From positions 310,001 through 374,000 of the forward strand of contig OZ244151.1 in NCBI GenBank assembly GCA_965216195.1: DNA of 64,000 nt, in the 5' to 3' direction. The position numbers and the translations under genes were made by a program. Each line of letters starts with the position of its first letter. Positions within the stretch are counted from its first letter, which is position 1. Below are positions 56,342 to 64,000 of this stretch, in pieces. The notes under the pieces were generated by a model. It did no database searches. It worked only from the letters and a program-made list of their open reading frames with translations, and was not told the DNA's origin. This DNA is from Aridibacter sp965216195 (GTDB taxonomy: Bacteria > Acidobacteriota > Blastocatellia > Pyrinomonadales > Pyrinomonadaceae).

Positions 56342-56790
56342 TTTTAGCTGGCGGCGAACAACATATATAAAATTGCTATGAATTCATCGTCCACCGCCTA
56401 TAAAATAGCTATTTGTTGCTTGCTACTAACTAAGACGGCTCGGAAATGAATGTGTTAACAGTAAAACGAATAAGGGCATAAAAAGTTGCGCGAAGGATGC
56501 GGGTGGTTTTCGACCATTTTCCTTCTCCGGAAAGACAGAGACTTTCCGCACTTGATAAGCCGCACTCATTCTTGTCCTTCTTCTCCATCTGCTGCTAATG
56601 GTTCGAGAAGGGGTTAAGGACGTTAAAACGCCCTTGGACTAACTTTGGGCTCTATCTCCACGCCGTAAACGACGTGGCTACGCCAAACCACTTCTTTTCG
56701 GCCGCATCATTCTGCTTCATAACGTTTCTGCGAAGACTGTTATATAATTCTTGTTACCTGAACAACTAATCTAAATGAGGAGTTAGAAAA
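56342..56790 (+). other. Intergenic region with a solo REP
   Basis: A 449-base region between divergent genes. It contains one REP-arm copy (56527-56552) and a TATAAT at 56743-56748 without a clear -35 box. Otherwise nothing is recognised. Confidence 0.5.
56527..56552. repeat. Solo REP-type repeat
   Basis: One arm of the family found at 52564 and 60992-61098 (CCGGAAAGACAGAGACTTTC then CGCACT). The stem has one mismatch (A35/A41) but the conserved GCACT tail is present. Confidence 0.8.
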
Positions 56791-58944
56791 ATGCGTAGAG
56801 TACTTTATGTCCTTTCATTTGTTTTTATAGTTATTGTGATTGGCAATACCGTTATTGTCGCCCAATCTAAGGTCAGATACGCGAAAAAACCAAATATGAA
56901 ACCACCCGTAGCGAAGAAAATTCCGAAGGTTACAGAAATTCACGGTTACAACGTCGTTGACAACTATCATTGGATGCGCGACCGAAGCGATAAGAAAAAG
57001 CGTCCGGAGATAATGGAGTATCTCAATGCGGAGAACAAATTTACGGACGCAATGATGAAGCCGTATGAAGGTTTGACCGAGAAATTAAATAAAGAAATTG
57101 TCGGACGCATAAAACAGACCGATTTGAGTGTGCCTTACAGATACGGCGATTACTGGTATTACACAAAAACCATCGAGGGCAAACAATATCCGGTTTATAT
57201 GCGAAGCAAGACTTTTGACGGGAAAGTCTCGGAAACCCTGCTTGACCAAAACGAGATGGCAAAGGGCCATAAATTCTTTTCAATCGGCAATCAACGTGTT
57301 AGCGACGATGGCAATTTACTTGCGTTTGCTACAGATACCGTCGGTTATCGGCAATACACTTTGCAGATCAAGGATTTGAGGACCGGCAAAATTTTACCAA
57401 ATAGAATCGAACGTGTAGTTTCTGCGGTGTGGTCTGCGGACGGGAAATATATCTATTTTGTTCAGGAAGATGAAGTTACAAAACGAAACGACAAGTTTTA
57501 TCGCCACGATGTGAAGAAAAACAAAAATAAACTGCTTTTTGAAGAAAAGGATGTGCTTTTTAATTTTTGGGTTTCGCGTTCGCGGGATAAAAAGATGATT
57601 TTCTTAAATTCCTATGCCGCGACGATGGCAGAAGTCAGATATTTGCCGGCGGATAAACCTAAAGGGAAATGGAAAATTATTTCACCGCGTGAAAAAGACC
57701 ACGAATACACGGTCGATCATTACGAAGGAGATTTTTACTTAACGACAAACGAAACGGCCGAAAATTTTCGCGTTGTAAAAGCTCCGATTAGCGATCCTTC
57801 GAAGAAAAACTGGAAAGAATTTATCAAACACAACTCCGAAATTAAGGTTGAAGGTGTTGATTTTTTTGAAGGATATGCGGTTGTTTCCGAACTCGAAAAC
57901 GGATTGGAATATCTGCGTTTGATTGATTTGAAAAAGGAAAGCTCAAGGCGTCTAAAAACAGAGGAAAGCGTTTATACGATGGGACTCGGCGGAGGCAATG
58001 CGGAATTTGAAACCGATACGATTCGTTATCGCTACGGTTCGATGATCACGCCGAGTTCGACTTACGAATACAATTTGAAAACCGGAAAGACAAAATTATT
58101 GAAGCAGCAAGAAGTCTTGGGCGGTTACGACAAATCGAAATATGAAACGAAGCGTGTTTGGGCGACGGCTCGCGATGGCGTAAAAGTGCCGATTTCGCTG
58201 GTGATGAAAAAAGGGACCAAGCTTGATGGCAAAGCTCCTTTGCTTTTATACGCTTACGGTTCTTACGGAGCTTCGATGACGCCGTATTTTTCCAGCCCGC
58301 GTCTGAGTTTGCTTGATCGGGGAATGATCTATGCCATCGCACACATACGCGGCGGCTCGGAACTCGGCGAAAAATGGCGGCAAGACGGACGTATGTTTAA
58401 GAAGTTAAATACGTTCTACGATTTTATTGATTCGGCAAAATGGCTGCAGAAAAATAAATACTCATCGCCTGACCGGACAATTATTCAAGGCGGAAGTGCC
58501 GGTGGATTGCTTATGGGCGGAGTTGTAAATATGTCGCCCGAAACTTTCAAAGCGGCGATCGTTCAAGTTCCGTTCGTTGATGTTCTAAACACAATGCTTG
58601 ACGAAACGCTTCCTCTAACGACGCAGGAATGGATCGAATGGGGGAATCCAAACGAGAAAGAAGCCTACGATTATATGCGTAAGTATTCGCCGTATGACAA
58701 CATAGCGAAACAGCCATATCCAAATATGTTGGTTGAAGTTTCGCTTTGGGATTCTCAGGTTCCCTATTGGGAAGGTGCCAAGTTTACGGCGAAAGTTCGT
58801 GATTATATGACTAACGATGCCGAAGTTTTGCTTAAAACAAATATGGGCGGCGGGCACGGCGGATCGAGCGGGCGTTATGATCGCTACAAAGAACTCGCGT
58901 TTAGCTACGCTTACGCTTTGAGTCAGGTCGGAATCAACAAATAG
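56791..58944 (+). CDS. Secreted prolyl oligopeptidase-family peptidase (S9A, oligopeptidase B-like)
   Basis: A 717-residue serine peptidase. A signal peptide (residues ~1-25) is followed by PNMKPPVAKKIPKVTEIHGY and the VVDNYHWMRDRSDKKKRPEI start of the S9A seven-bladed propeller. The alpha/beta-hydrolase part carries Ser569 (QGGSAGGLLMG), Asp654 (VSLWDSQVPYWE) and His689 (NMGGGHGGSSGRYD), the full triad. The propeller restricts the enzyme to short peptides. The signal peptide suggests a periplasmic peptide-degrading role. GAGGAG precedes the ATG. Confidence 0.92.
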   Translation: MRRVLYVLSFVFIVIVIGNTVIVAQSKVRYAKKPNMKPPVAKKIPKVTEIHGYNVVDNYHWMRDRSDKKKRPEIMEYLNAENKFTDAMMKPYEGLTEKLNKEIVGRIKQTDLSVPYRYGDYWYYTKTIEGKQYPVYMRSKTFDGKVSETLLDQNEMAKGHKFFSIGNQRVSDDGNLLAFATDTVGYRQYTLQIKDLRTGKILPNRIERVVSAVWSADGKYIYFVQEDEVTKRNDKFYRHDVKKNKNKLLFEEKDVLFNFWVSRSRDKKMIFLNSYAATMAEVRYLPADKPKGKWKIISPREKDHEYTVDHYEGDFYLTTNETAENFRVVKAPISDPSKKNWKEFIKHNSEIKVEGVDFFEGYAVVSELENGLEYLRLIDLKKESSRRLKTEESVYTMGLGGGNAEFETDTIRYRYGSMITPSSTYEYNLKTGKTKLLKQQEVLGGYDKSKYETKRVWATARDGVKVPISLVMKKGTKLDGKAPLLLYAYGSYGASMTPYFSSPRLSLLDRGMIYAIAHIRGGSELGEKWRQDGRMFKKLNTFYDFIDSAKWLQKNKYSSPDRTIIQGGSAGGLLMGGVVNMSPETFKAAIVQVPFVDVLNTMLDETLPLTTQEWIEWGNPNEKEAYDYMRKYSPYDNIAKQPYPNMLVEVSLWDSQVPYWEGAKFTAKVRDYMTNDAEVLLKTNMGGGHGGSSGRYDRYKELAFSYAYALSQVGINK

Positions 58945-59052
58945 ATTTTCGGGAATTCGACTAAAAACTAGGTCCGCGCCTACAGACTTTTTCCTCGCTT
59001 TTTGCCAATGATCCCGGCGTTTAGGCTCCTCCTGCTATGCCCGAATTTTCAC

Positions 59053-59081
59053 TAGACAAAAAATTAGTTTAAACGTATACT
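59053..59081 (+). promoter_or_regulatory. Promoter of the GGDEF-EAL gene
   Basis: TAGACA (59053) and TATACT (59076) have a 17-base spacer. The GTG start follows about 80 bases downstream. Confidence 0.65.
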
Positions 59082-59162
59082 AACAATAGCTAAAGTCCTT
59101 GTACGCCAAAGACTTTCATCCCACTACTCCCAATCTAAGCTCACATTTCATTAAGAAAAAGC

Positions 59163-60899
59163 GTGGTTAAGAACAGAAAAATTTACATAATTCTTTTTGG
59201 TGTTGCCCTCGTTCTCGCAATAGGTTTGCTATATGCGGATAGTAAGGGTGCGTTTGGCTGGGAAAGTAGTTTTGACTTCGGATTTATAAAAGGGCTGCTT
59301 GTATTGCTCGTTGCTTCGGCAGGATTTGGATTAATTCTAAACCTGGTTTTCGAACTCGAATCGCGTGAATCGCGAAAGATCAAGCTTTCCGAGTTTGATA
59401 GTCCGGAAGAAGCCGAAGAACACATCAGGAAGCTTCAGGGGTACATCGACGAACAGGAAAAAAACACCGAGGCATTACGTAAGACAAAAGAACAATTTAA
59501 ATACGAAGCCTTTCACGATCCCCTTACAAAACTGCCAAACAGAAAGAAATTTATTGACAAAATGGGACAGTGGCTTGATCAAAGCCAAAAGGACAATAAA
59601 TTTGAATTTACCGTTTTATCTCTCGATCTCAATCGTTTTAAGACGATCAACGAAAGTCTAGGGCACTCTCTTGGCGATACTCTTATTCTGAGGGTTGCCG
59701 AACGCCTGCAAAACTCAGTAAGACAAAAAGATTTAGTAGCGCGTTTTGGCGGCGATGAATTTGGCATTCTTTTAAACAACGTTTCAAAAACTGAAGACGT
59801 TGCTGCCTGCGTAGAACTCATCATCAAAAACCTTGCCGAACCATTTAAGATTGGATCACGCGAGATTTTTACCAGCGTTAGTGTTGGGATCGCTGTAAGC
59901 CACGCGGGTTATGAAAAAGCAGGCGATATACTGCGCGATGCTGATATTGCCATGTATCACGGCAAAAACAATGATAAAGGATACATGGTCTTCGACCCTT
60001 CAATGCATACTCGTGCAGTAAACTTGCTGCAGGTTGAGACCGATCTGCGTCACGCAATCGAAAGAGAAGAATTCGTTACCTACTTCCAGCCGATAATCAG
60101 CCTCCGTTCGATGAGAATTGTTGGATTTGAGGCTCTTATTCGTTGGAATCATCCGACCCGCGGTCTTGTTCCGCCAAACGAATTTATACCCGTTTCGGAA
60201 GTTACTAATTTGATCGTGCCAATTACGCTTTGGATACTCAGGCAGTCTTGTAATCGGCTCGTCGGCTGGAAACAGCAATATCCTGAGCAGGATTTGATGG
60301 TGAGCGTAAATCTATCTGGGAAACACTTCGCCCAACCGGATCTTGTAAAACACGTTAAGGAAATCCTACAAGAAACCGGGATGGAGCCGGCTAACTTGAA
60401 ACTCGAGATCACAGAAAGCGCGATTATGGAAAACGCGGATACTGCGATTTTTATGTTGAAGCGCCTCCGCGATATCGGTGTCAGACTTTCGATTGACGAT
60501 TTTGGAACGGGATATTCATCGCTCAGTTATCTACATCGCTTTCCGATCAATACACTCAAGATTGACCGTTCATTTGTTGGAACTATGGAAGACGGCAGTG
60601 AAAACGGGGAAATTGTTCGGACAATTATTGCATTGGCAAAAGCCTTGAATTTAAGCGTTATTGCCGAGGGAATCGAAACCGCGCATCAGCTTCATCAGTT
60701 GCGAGTTTTAGATTGCGAGTATGGGCAGGGATATTTATTCTCGCCGCCGGTTGCCGGAGAAAAGGCCGATGAATTTGTGAGAAATGCGGAAAGCTGGGAT
60801 CATATTTTACCTGCAATGCAAAAGCCACCTGTGCCTCAAACAATTGAGAAAGATTTTAATCCCGAAGCTCCCCTTCTTGAGATAGGCGATTTGTTTTAA
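59163..60899 (+). CDS. Membrane-bound GGDEF-EAL c-di-GMP protein
   Basis: A 578-residue protein with two N-terminal membrane helices (IYIILFGVALVLAIGLLYAD and GLLVLLVASAGFGLILNLVF), a short coiled coil, a GGDEF domain and an EAL domain. The GGDEF motif is intact (residues 196-200, RFGGDEFGILL) with an RxxD inhibitory-site pair at 187-190, five residues before it. The EAL motif is intact (residues 323-325, EALIRWNHP) with DDFGTGYSSLSYLHRFPINT. Both activities, c-di-GMP synthesis and hydrolysis, look possible; the net effect is not predictable. Starts with GTG; terminates before a REPIN. Confidence 0.92.
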   Translation: MVKNRKIYIILFGVALVLAIGLLYADSKGAFGWESSFDFGFIKGLLVLLVASAGFGLILNLVFELESRESRKIKLSEFDSPEEAEEHIRKLQGYIDEQEKNTEALRKTKEQFKYEAFHDPLTKLPNRKKFIDKMGQWLDQSQKDNKFEFTVLSLDLNRFKTINESLGHSLGDTLILRVAERLQNSVRQKDLVARFGGDEFGILLNNVSKTEDVAACVELIIKNLAEPFKIGSREIFTSVSVGIAVSHAGYEKAGDILRDADIAMYHGKNNDKGYMVFDPSMHTRAVNLLQVETDLRHAIEREEFVTYFQPIISLRSMRIVGFEALIRWNHPTRGLVPPNEFIPVSEVTNLIVPITLWILRQSCNRLVGWKQQYPEQDLMVSVNLSGKHFAQPDLVKHVKEILQETGMEPANLKLEITESAIMENADTAIFMLKRLRDIGVRLSIDDFGTGYSSLSYLHRFPINTLKIDRSFVGTMEDGSENGEIVRTIIALAKALNLSVIAEGIETAHQLHQLRVLDCEYGQGYLFSPPVAGEKADEFVRNAESWDHILPAMQKPPVPQTIEKDFNPEAPLLEIGDLF

Positions 60900-60991
60900 C
60901 CATACTTGTAGGCATCAATTAGAAAAACGAGGCTGTCTGAGAAGGCGGTCTCTTTTCGTTTTCGGAAATCGCCGATATTTCAGATTAATAA

Positions 60992-61098
60992 AGTGCGGAA
61001 AGTCTCTGACTTTCCGGGAAAAGGAAAATAATAGAGATGAGGCTGAGCCTCATTGATTTTAAGAGGTCAAAGCCGGAAGGTCGGAGACCTTCCGCACT
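60992..61098. repeat. Complete REPIN: two inverted REP arms around a central palindrome
   Basis: Left arm 60992-61017 and right arm 61073-61098 are inverted copies (stems CGGAAAGTC/GACTTTCCG and CGGAAGGTC/GACCTTCCG, 9 bp each, tail GCACT). The centre 61037-61053 is an 8-bp palindrome ATGAGGCT-G-AGCCTCAT. Differences between the arms keep both stems paired. Confidence 0.9.
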
Positions 61099-61132
61099 AA
61101 GTAAAAAAAATAAGAGAGAGGGTTTGGTTTTC

Positions 61133-62536
61133 CTAACGTGCGTAAATTGCGGCGCGTTTTCGAAGAGGATAGGCATCTTCGTATGTCGCTGCAAGGTTAA
61201 GCAATTCGGCTTCGCCCCAGTTTTTGCTCATAAGCTGGAGCCCGATTGGTAGATTATTCCAGGAAACGCCGCAGGGAACTGAAATGCCGGGAATACCGGT
61301 AAGATTCGCCGATGCGGTGTAGATGTCGCTCAAATACATAGCTATCGGGTCATCCGTTTTTTCGCCAAACTTAAATGCCGTGGTCGGTGCCGTAGGGGTT
61401 AGGATTGCATCACATGTTGAAAACGCCTCTTCGAAATCCTGTTTTAAGAGAGTTCTGACTTTTTGAGCTTTTGAGTAATAAGCATCGTAGTAGCCGCTTG
61501 AAAGTACGTACGTACCGAGCATTATTCTACGCTTAACCTCAGCGCCAAACCCCTCATTTCGCGTTTTCATATACATTTCATGAAGCTCAGGAGCATTTTC
61601 AGCGCGGAATCCGTACCTTACGCCGTCAAACCTTGCTAAATTCGATGAGGCTTCAGCGGTGGCAATGATGTAATAAACGGCGATCGCATATTTCGCATGA
61701 GGGAGCTCGACATCGACAATCTCAACCCCCAGTTTTGAGTAGTCTTCGATCGCGGTTTCTACCGCTTCGCGTACATCTTCATCGAGTCCCTCGCCGAATA
61801 GGGCACGCGGAACCCCTATCTTTTTTCCGGAAATATCTTTCGTCAGGCAGTCTGAGTAGGCTGGCACCTCAACCTCAGCCGTTGTCGAATCGTTTTCATC
61901 TCTTCCGGCAATTACCTCCAACACCCTTGCGACATCCTGCGTAGTTTGTCCAAAAACTCCGATTTGATCGAGCGAAGAAGCGAAAGCGACAAGCCCATAG
62001 CGAGAAACCCGGCCATAGGTTGGTTTTAATCCAACTATTCCACAAAAGGACGCGGGTTGACGGACCGAGCCGCCCGTTTCCGAACCGAGGCTAGCGCGGA
62101 CAACACCCGAAGCGACAGCCGCGGCAGATCCTCCCGAACTTCCGCCCGGCACACGCTCAACGTCCCAGGGGTTTTTTACCGTGCCATAAGCGGAGTTTTC
62201 ATTTGACGAACCCATCGCAAATTCATCCATGTTTGTCTTTCCGATGATTATCGCTCCGGCACTGTTTAATCTCTTTACGGCAGTAGCGTCATATTGAGGT
62301 TTATAATTTCCCAGGATTTTCGAGCCGCAACCCGTTCGCATTCCTTCAGTACAGATGTTGTCCTTTACAGCAATTCCAACACCGCGCAAAGCTAAACTTT
62401 CGTTGTCGGAACTTTCAACAAGTTCAACTCTTTCGAGCGCATATTCTTTTTCTATCGAGAGAAATGAATTCAGCTCACCATTAAGTTTCTCGGCCGATTT
62501 CAGCGACTTTTCAATGTCAGATTTAATTTCGCTCAT
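61133..62536 (-). CDS. gatA: Glutamyl-tRNA(Gln) amidotransferase subunit A
   Basis: A 467-residue amidase that converts Glu-tRNA(Gln) to Gln-tRNA(Gln) with GatB and GatC. The Ser-cisSer-Lys triad is visible: Lys in GIAVKDNICTEGMRTGCGSK, cis-Ser in PGGSSGGSAAAVASGVVRAS, and nucleophile Ser in ASLGSETGGSVRQPASFCGI. It is the last gene of the operon gatC, lipoprotein, PAQR, gatA. No gatB is seen in the window. Confidence 0.95.
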   Translation of the reverse strand: MSEIKSDIEKSLKSAEKLNGELNSFLSIEKEYALERVELVESSDNESLALRGVGIAVKDNICTEGMRTGCGSKILGNYKPQYDATAVKRLNSAGAIIIGKTNMDEFAMGSSNENSAYGTVKNPWDVERVPGGSSGGSAAAVASGVVRASLGSETGGSVRQPASFCGIVGLKPTYGRVSRYGLVAFASSLDQIGVFGQTTQDVARVLEVIAGRDENDSTTAEVEVPAYSDCLTKDISGKKIGVPRALFGEGLDEDVREAVETAIEDYSKLGVEIVDVELPHAKYAIAVYYIIATAEASSNLARFDGVRYGFRAENAPELHEMYMKTRNEGFGAEVKRRIMLGTYVLSSGYYDAYYSKAQKVRTLLKQDFEEAFSTCDAILTPTAPTTAFKFGEKTDDPIAMYLSDIYTASANLTGIPGISVPCGVSWNNLPIGLQLMSKNWGEAELLNLAATYEDAYPLRKRAAIYAR

Positions 62537-62548
62537 TTAAAACTTAGT

Positions 62549-63205
62549 TTAGCCGTTTCGGTGCGGCAATACGTACAAAAGCACTGAAATGAAGTGACAA
62601 AAACTTCCCAGCAATACAAAGATATGGAAAATTGCGTGATTGAATTTTACCATTTTGAGCCCGTAAAGAATGGCGCCGATCGTGTACATAAGTCCGCCGG
62701 CGATTAGCCACATCACACCTTCAACGGGCAGCGCTTCAAAAAGCGCTTGCAGTCCGAAAACGCCCATCCAACCCATGATCAGATAGCCAATAGTGGATAT
62801 AAAACCGTACTTTCCCGTGAAAAAGAGCTTAAAGGTAATTCCGATAATCGCGATCGTCCAAATCACGCAAAAGGCTCCCCAACTCAGCCAACCTTCAAAA
62901 ACATTCATCGTGAAAGGGGTGTAGGAGCCGGCGATTAAAACATAGATCGCGGCATGATCGAGAATGTTTAGTTTGTAGCGCAAGTTTGGCTCCTGTACGT
63001 AGTGATAAACGGTCGAAGCCGCGTAGAGAATCACAAGGCTTGATCCGTAAATCGAAAAACTCACGATATGCCAAAACGTGCCGCTCGTGTTTGCGCTCGA
63101 AACTAAAATAATAAAAGCGGCGATGCTTAAAACTAAACCGAAGCCGTGGGAAATCACGTTGAGCAATTCCTCAGTTGGGTGATAAAAAGTCAGTCTATCT
63201 TTCAT
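62549..63205 (-). CDS. Hemolysin III / PAQR family membrane protein
   Basis: A 218-residue seven-helix protein. Family marks are TEELLNVISHGFGLVLSIAA, the zinc-type His in YAASTVYHYVQEPNLRYKLN, LDHAAIYVLIAGSYTPFTMN, and near the C-terminus NHAIFHIFVLLGSFCHFISV. PAQR proteins of bacteria are membrane hydrolases or lipid-homeostasis factors; the 'hemolysin' name is historical. It starts one base from the preceding lipoprotein gene's stop and ends 12 bases before gatA. Confidence 0.88.
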   Translation of the reverse strand: MKDRLTFYHPTEELLNVISHGFGLVLSIAAFIILVSSANTSGTFWHIVSFSIYGSSLVILYAASTVYHYVQEPNLRYKLNILDHAAIYVLIAGSYTPFTMNVFEGWLSWGAFCVIWTIAIIGITFKLFFTGKYGFISTIGYLIMGWMGVFGLQALFEALPVEGVMWLIAGGLMYTIGAILYGLKMVKFNHAIFHIFVLLGSFCHFISVLLYVLPHRNG

Positions 63206-63206
63206 A

Positions 63207-63659
63207 TTAATTCTGTTTTGAGACCCTATCTATCAGCCAGCCCGAATTTTCTTTTACTACATCAACAGAAACTATACGCTGCCATTTTTCTGTTCCGTCC
63301 CTCCAAAAAAGCAACACATCGAACGTCGCTTGATTGTCTGACGAAGATTTGCACTTCGCTACACGGATCGCACGGGGATATTCTTCAGTTTGCGTAAAAT
63401 AGTCGAATTTTGAATCCTTCTTGCCCTTACCCGCTTCTTCGTAAACCTTTTCGCTTAAGTATTTTTTCCTGCGTTTGAGATTTTCTTCGGTGGGCGTCAT
63501 ATCATTTCCGACGTGGAAAGAATAAAACTGTTTTACGACGTCACGTGACTGAACGCATTGGTCTGGTTCGAGAACCGCCTGATTGTAACAACCCGCCATG
63601 ACGACGAATAAGGTGCACAGAATTGATGCTCGGAGAATTTTAACGTGCGATCTATTCAT
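63207..63659 (-). CDS. DUF3828-like lipoprotein
   Basis: A 150-residue lipoprotein with a lipobox (LFVVMAGC, Cys at residue 24). The mature part, FYSFHVGNDMTPTEENLKRR and FDVLLFWRDGTEKWQRIVSV then SGWLIDRV, resembles DUF3828/NTF2-like secreted proteins of unknown function. It overlaps gatC by eight bases and is part of the gatCA operon. Confidence 0.75.
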   Translation of the reverse strand: MNRSHVKILRASILCTLFVVMAGCYNQAVLEPDQCVQSRDVVKQFYSFHVGNDMTPTEENLKRRKKYLSEKVYEEAGKGKKDSKFDYFTQTEEYPRAIRVAKCKSSSDNQATFDVLLFWRDGTEKWQRIVSVDVVKENSGWLIDRVSKQN

Positions 63660-63942
63660 TTTTTAACACTTTTGGAACACGGAAATGTCCCTCTACCGCC
63701 GAAGGTGCTTGATCTAGTGCTTTTTCCTGCCCAAGCGAGCTTTTTGGCTCGTCGGCCCGGCTCGTGTCAGTTTCTTCGCCCTCTTGGGTAAGTCCGCCGA
63801 TGGAGGCTTCAACGCTTTCCGTGTCGAGCTCGTTTAGTTGATCCACATAAGCCACGATGTTTGCCATCTGGGGTGTGTAGAGATCTACCTCCTCTTCGGT
63901 AATTTTTAAGTGTGCTAATTTAGCAATTTTCTTTACGTCCAT
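63652..63942 (-). CDS. gatC: Glutamyl-tRNA(Gln) amidotransferase subunit C
   Basis: A 96-residue protein with the GatC opening VKKIAKLAHLKITEEEVDLY and the closing LDQAPSAVEGHFRVPKVLKN. GatC is the belt that joins GatA and GatB. It is the first gene of the operon ending with gatA. Beyond its start (63943-64000) no other gene is seen. Confidence 0.95.
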   Translation of the reverse strand: MDVKKIAKLAHLKITEEEVDLYTPQMANIVAYVDQLNELDTESVEASIGGLTQEGEETDTSRADEPKSSLGQEKALDQAPSAVEGHFRVPKVLKNE

Positions 63943-64000
63943 AAACTATTTCGTTTGGGCAATTCTGTGCTTCCGCTCGAGACATCCTTCCGCGGCGAGT

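Overview
The window looks like a chromosomal segment of an Acidobacteriota member, probably the Blastocatellia/Pyrinomonadales side. This is inference from the mix of families: DUF5916 and DUF4097 proteins, DUF4252 behind an ECF sigma factor, a large RHS locus, a RAYT, and moderate GC (mid-40s by eye). No rRNA, tRNA or CRISPR array was recognised. Most of the window is ordinary housekeeping and envelope genes. Two regions stand out: a lipid-headgroup cluster at 19.8-29.9 kb and a layered RHS toxin/immunity locus at 41-52.8 kb.

Layout. 1-9.5 kb: secreted or membrane proteins (LolA-like fragment, TIMP-like/CnaB-like protein, DUF4920, amidohydrolase, PpiC foldase), dusB and a small S4 RNA-binding protein. 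9.5-20.6 kb: mfd, a zinc-ribbon membrane protein, a MaoC hydratase, two paralogous membrane-anchored proteins, lysS, a REP-associated transposase inside a pair of matching REP hairpins, a UmuC-type polymerase without UmuD, and a SYLF protein. 20.6-29.9 kb: btaB and btaA (betaine lipid DGTS) in a run with an FtsX-type permease and a GT4 glycosyltransferase; divergent from these is sqdB (UDP-sulfoquinovose synthase), followed by a membrane protein, a second GT4 and a PHP phosphoesterase. Together they encode two phosphorus-free membrane lipids. 30-40.4 kb: DUF4097, DUF5916, a glycine-zipper protein, citrate synthase, and a large secreted protein that appears frameshifted near its C-terminus.

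40.4-52.8 kb: a 1.17-kb gene-free stretch with three terminator-type hairpins on the plus strand leads into a membrane-anchored Pro/Thr-rich protein with a Cys-rich tail and a long RHS gene that carries an in-frame TAG. Behind it are immunity gene 1, an old RHS remnant, a displaced RHS tip with immunity gene 2, an orphan third tip with a catalytically dead PP2C-like neighbour, another copied RHS segment and an IS3-type transposase remnant. Several copies start or stop at the same ~33-bp hinge in the RHS core, which suggests recombination or insertion at that point.

52.8-64 kb: an ECF sigma/anti-sigma/DUF4252/DUF4252/VWA operon, an S9 oligopeptidase, a GGDEF-EAL protein, and a gatC-lipoprotein-PAQR-gatA operon. 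A second REP family is scattered here, including one complete two-armed REPIN at 60992-61098. All statements come from reading the sequence; no database search was run.
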